DNA of 64,000 nt from Sphingomonas sp. dw_22. GTDB lineage: Bacteria > Pseudomonadota > Alphaproteobacteria > Sphingomonadales > Sphingomonadaceae. The position numbers and the translations under genes are program-made. The stretch is from NCBI RefSeq assembly GCF_018449795.1, contig NZ_JAAVVE010000008.1:62001-126000 (forward strand), in the 5' to 3' direction. Below are positions 63,478 through 64,000 of the stretch, in pieces. The notes beneath the pieces were generated by a model that was not told the origin of the DNA, made no database searches, and saw only the letters and a list, made by a program, of their open reading frames with translations. Numbering within the stretch: the first letter of the stretch is position 1; each line of letters begins with the position of its first letter.

Positions 63478-64000
63478 ATGCAAACTTCAGATCATCGCCC
63501 CGGTGCCCAGATAAAGGGCAGCGCCGTTTTCCCGCACCGGCATCTCACCGGCATCGCGGGGCTCCAGCCGCATGAGATCATGTTCCTGCTCGACGAAGCG
63601 GAACAATGGGTCGAGGCCAACCGCACCCGCGCCAAGAGCGACAAGCGGCTGGAGGGCCTCACCCAGATCAACGCATTCTTCGAGAACAGCACCCGCACGC
63701 TGTTGTCATTCGAGATCGCCGGCAAGCGCCTCGGCGCCGATGTGGTCAACATGCACGCCGCCCAATCCAGCGTGAAGAAGGGCGAGACGCTGATCGACAC
63801 CGCCGTCACGCTCAACGCGATGCGCGCCGACGTGATCGTCATCCGCCATTCAAGCTCGGGCGCGGTGCAGCTCATCGCCGACAAAGTCGATTGCCCGGTG
63901 CTCAACGCCGGCGACGGCTGGCACGAGCACCCGACCCAGGCGCTGCTCGACGCGCTCACCATCCGCCGCCGCCGCGGCTCGGTCGCCGGCCAGCGCGTGG
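63478..64000 (+). CDS. pyrB: Aspartate carbamoyltransferase, catalytic chain (partial, right edge)
   Basis: The first 174 codons of a gene running off the right edge. It catalyses aspartate + carbamoyl phosphate to carbamoyl aspartate in pyrimidine synthesis. The carbamoyl-phosphate loop [13 protein letters not shown] (about 64-76) and [11 protein letters not shown] are diagnostic, with [19 protein letters not shown] as the second loop. Start ATG at 63478 (MQTSDHRPG). ruvX is just upstream on the same strand, across the convergent OmpA gene. Confidence 0.96.
   Translation, partial: MQTSDHRPGAQIKGSAVFPHRHLTGIAGLQPHEIMFLLDEAEQWVEANRTRAKSDKRLEGLTQINAFFENSTRTLLSFEIAGKRLGADVVNMHAAQSSVKKGETLIDTAVTLNAMRADVIVIRHSSSGAVQLIADKVDCPVLNAGDGWHEHPTQALLDALTIRRRRGSVAGQRV

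Overview
The window looks like chromosomal DNA from a GC-rich alphaproteobacterium, most likely Sphingomonadales (Sphingomonas or a close relative). Grounds: codon use is strongly GC-biased. There is an exosortase-A (XrtA/PEP-CTERM) type exopolysaccharide locus, an Lrp-controlled alanine dehydrogenase, a TonB receptor paired with a secreted lipoprotein, a gatCAB amidotransferase, and the interspersed GC-rich palindromes typical of sphingomonad chromosomes. I see no rRNA, insertion sequence, prophage or CRISPR array. Most gene calls are standard families. Genus-level placement is inference.

Layout. (1) 1-8335: an XrtA-associated surface-polysaccharide locus. On the minus strand it carries an OPX lipoprotein, a GumC-like chain-length protein, a CpsD-like ATPase and an outer-membrane barrel cut by the left edge. 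Next to these are a PLP decarboxylase and an acyl-CoA ligase, and divergently an acyl carrier protein and two alpha/beta hydrolases. The exosortase itself is not in the window. (2) 8495-16367: thioredoxin reductase, an acyltransferase, tRNA-Met, 2'-5' RNA ligase, Kup, an Lrp regulator with alanine dehydrogenase, and a glycosyltransferase. (3) 16580-21469: ccmCDEFGHI on the minus strand, every junction being a 4-base start/stop overlap; ccmAB are absent. The ccmH signal peptide is partly encoded by a genomic palindrome. (4) 21685-24905: an ECF41 sigma factor with its carboxymuconolactone-decarboxylase partner and a near-perfect ECF41 promoter, then a divergent LysR/SDR pair. (5) 25340-35731: an amino-acid dehydrogenase, tRNA-His, a degenerate GspE-like ATPase, a prolyl-hydroxylase-like oxygenase, a TonB receptor with a secreted lipoprotein, an amidohydrolase, an EamA transporter and tRNA-Val.

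(6) 35834-50723: the proteostasis genes tig, clpP, clpX, lon and hupB lie on one strand in the same order as in E. coli, but spread over 15 kb with unrelated genes in between. These include an M1 aminopeptidase that seems to start at ATC, and a membrane protein behind an FNR/FixK-type box. (7) 50786-60803: tRNA-Leu, a proline-rich microprotein, a Crp-family regulator and a cyclophilin. Then comes gatB, separated from gatCA by a glycan island made of a GT2-GtrA transferase, a flippase, a GtrA-tail duplicate and a large membrane protein. (8) 60935-64000: a DUF3089 protein, ruvX, an OmpA protein with an EF-hand, and the start of pyrB.

The most rewarding leads are the glycan island with its duplicated GtrA tail, the palindrome inside the ccmH signal peptide, the ATC start, the pseudo-ATPase-like GspE homologue, an 18-base repeat followed by variable hairpins, and the FNR-type promoter of an unknown membrane protein. 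No wholly new multi-gene system can be claimed from sequence alone.
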